Shown here: in pieces, positions 32,981-33,589 of the stretch
How the letters are laid out: every line of letters starts with the position of its first letter
Numbering within the stretch: position 1 is the stretch's first letter
Source: Rhodobacteraceae bacterium UBA6236
GTDB lineage: Bacteria; Pseudomonadota; Alphaproteobacteria; Rhodobacterales; Rhodobacteraceae
Direction of reading: 5' to 3'
DNA length: 33,589 nt
NCBI GenBank assembly: GCA_002440945.1
Contig: DJWG01000027.1
Coordinates: 10,024-43,612 of the forward strand
Program-made: the position numbers and the translations under genes
Notes under the pieces: model-generated
What the model was told of the DNA's origin: nothing
The model's input: the letters and a program-made list of their open reading frames with translations, nothing else
Databases searched by the model: none

Positions 32981-33409
32981 ATGCAGGATGCGACCCTCGA
33001 CAAGATCCGCGAGATTCTGACGCGGACGAAGGTGATTGCCCTTGTGGGCTATTCCGCCAACCCGGACCGGCCGTCGAATCGCGTGGCTTCCTTCCTGAAG
33101 GCGCGGGGATACCGGGTGATCCCGGTCAATCCGGGGCTGGCAGGACAGGTGGCGCTGGGCGAGACGGTCTATCCCGATCTTGCCTCGATCCCGAAGGACA
33201 TTGCCGTCGACATGGTCGACATCTTCCGCCGGTCCGAAGACGTGCCGCCGGTGGTCAGCGATGCCTTGGCTTCATTGCCCGGTCTGAAGACGGTCTGGAT
33301 GCAACTGGGCATCCGCAACGAAGCGGCGGCAGAAGCGGCGCGGGGCCGGGGCGTGGATGTGGTTCAGGATCGCTGCCCCGCCATCGATATCCCGCGTCTG
33401 GGCCTATAG
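32981..33409 (+). CDS. CoA-binding domain protein (YccU-like)
   Basis: The 142-residue protein is a single Rossmann-type CoA-binding domain as in succinyl-CoA synthetase alpha: VIALVGYSANPDRPSNRVAS near residues 18-37, a GYRVIPVNPG strand-turn, VDMVDIFRRSEDVPPVV and VWMQLGIRNEAA. Physiological role of stand-alone members is unknown. The ATG at 32981 follows GGAGGATCAGG, a good ribosome site. Its stop is immediately followed by the stop of the convergent hydrolase gene. Confidence 0.88.
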   Translation: MQDATLDKIREILTRTKVIALVGYSANPDRPSNRVASFLKARGYRVIPVNPGLAGQVALGETVYPDLASIPKDIAVDMVDIFRRSEDVPPVVSDALASLPGLKTVWMQLGIRNEAAAEAARGRGVDVVQDRCPAIDIPRLGL

Positions 33410-33589
33410 TCACAACCCGCTTGCCGCCAGCACGTCCGTAAGGATCGGCGCCAGGCGGTCGGCCCAGGCGACCTGACCTTCCGGGGTCGCGATCAGATCG
33501 TGGCGCAGCTCGATCAACACGTTCGGGCGACCGGGGCCAAGGGCATGGCGGTCGATGGCATCGCCGTCCAGATGGCCCGCGTAGGGTTC
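33410..33589 (-). CDS. N-formylglutamate amidohydrolase family protein, C-terminal 59 codons
   Basis: The leftward frame is open from the window edge to TGA at 33410-33412. The visible C terminus, EPYAGHLDGDAIDRHALGPG then PNVLIELRHDLIATPEGQ, and WADRLAPIL, matches the end of N-formylglutamate amidohydrolase-like proteins, which act in histidine or formylglutamate breakdown. The N-terminal metal-binding part lies beyond the window, so the substrate is not certain. Confidence 0.8.
   Translation of the reverse strand, partial: EPYAGHLDGDAIDRHALGPGRPNVLIELRHDLIATPEGQVAWADRLAPILTDVLAASGL

Overview
The window is GC-rich, densely packed bacterial chromosome. Gene content, codon bias and gene order point to an alphaproteobacterium, most likely Rhodobacteraceae (Rhodobacter/Paracoccus-like). 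This is judged from protein resemblance and the mre-mrd and cob layouts; no database search was run. Most of it (1 to about 22,040) is an oxygen-dependent cobalamin (vitamin B12) locus. Naming here: corrin-ring genes follow Pseudomonas denitrificans (cobA, cobG-cobM), lower-pathway genes follow Salmonella (cobT, cobU, cobC, cobD, cbiB).

Layout. 1-5,171: nucleotide-loop assembly. cobT-cobU run leftward. cobC-bluE-cbiB-cobD-bluB run rightward with overlapping or abutting genes and supply the aminopropanol-phosphate arm, the lower ligand dimethylbenzimidazole and the final dephosphorylation. 5,168-7,513: cobQ and cobO leftward (amidation and adenosylation). 7,561-7,748: a cobalamin riboswitch reading rightward, divergent from cobO. 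It heads a long operon: DUF1636 metal-binding protein, cobW, cobN, cobG, cobH, cobI, cobJ, (cobK on the opposite strand), cobL, cobE, cobM, cobB, cobA, a 56-codon ORF, cobF. All ring-building enzymes from uroporphyrinogen III to cobyrinate a,c-diamide are present, with CobG and CobF as expected for the aerobic route. Not seen here, presumably elsewhere: cobaltochelatase CobS/CobT, CobR and cobalamin synthase.

22,137-23,514: a family-4-like uracil-DNA glycosylase and an SseB-like protein follow the cob operon. 23,519-30,171 (leftward): the cell-shape operon mreB-mreC-mreD-mrdA(PBP2)-rodA, ending in a 2-hydroxyacid dehydrogenase. 30,401-31,805: two tRNA-Tyr(GTA) genes lie in a perfect 92-bp direct repeat 1,313 bp apart. 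They bracket lower-GC DNA with a 5' fragment of a tyrosine-recombinase gene, a second gene fragment and one small intact ORF. I read this as the deleted remnant of a prophage or integrative element inserted at tRNA-Tyr. 31,971-33,589: rlmB, a strong terminator, a CoA-binding protein and the end of an N-formylglutamate amidohydrolase gene.

Beyond the genes, the main signals are a dispersed family of short AT-rich repeats (seven copies in two variants) in gene junctions, the divergent cobK nested inside the cob operon with its start codon interlocked with that of cobL, and the tRNA-bracketed element scar.
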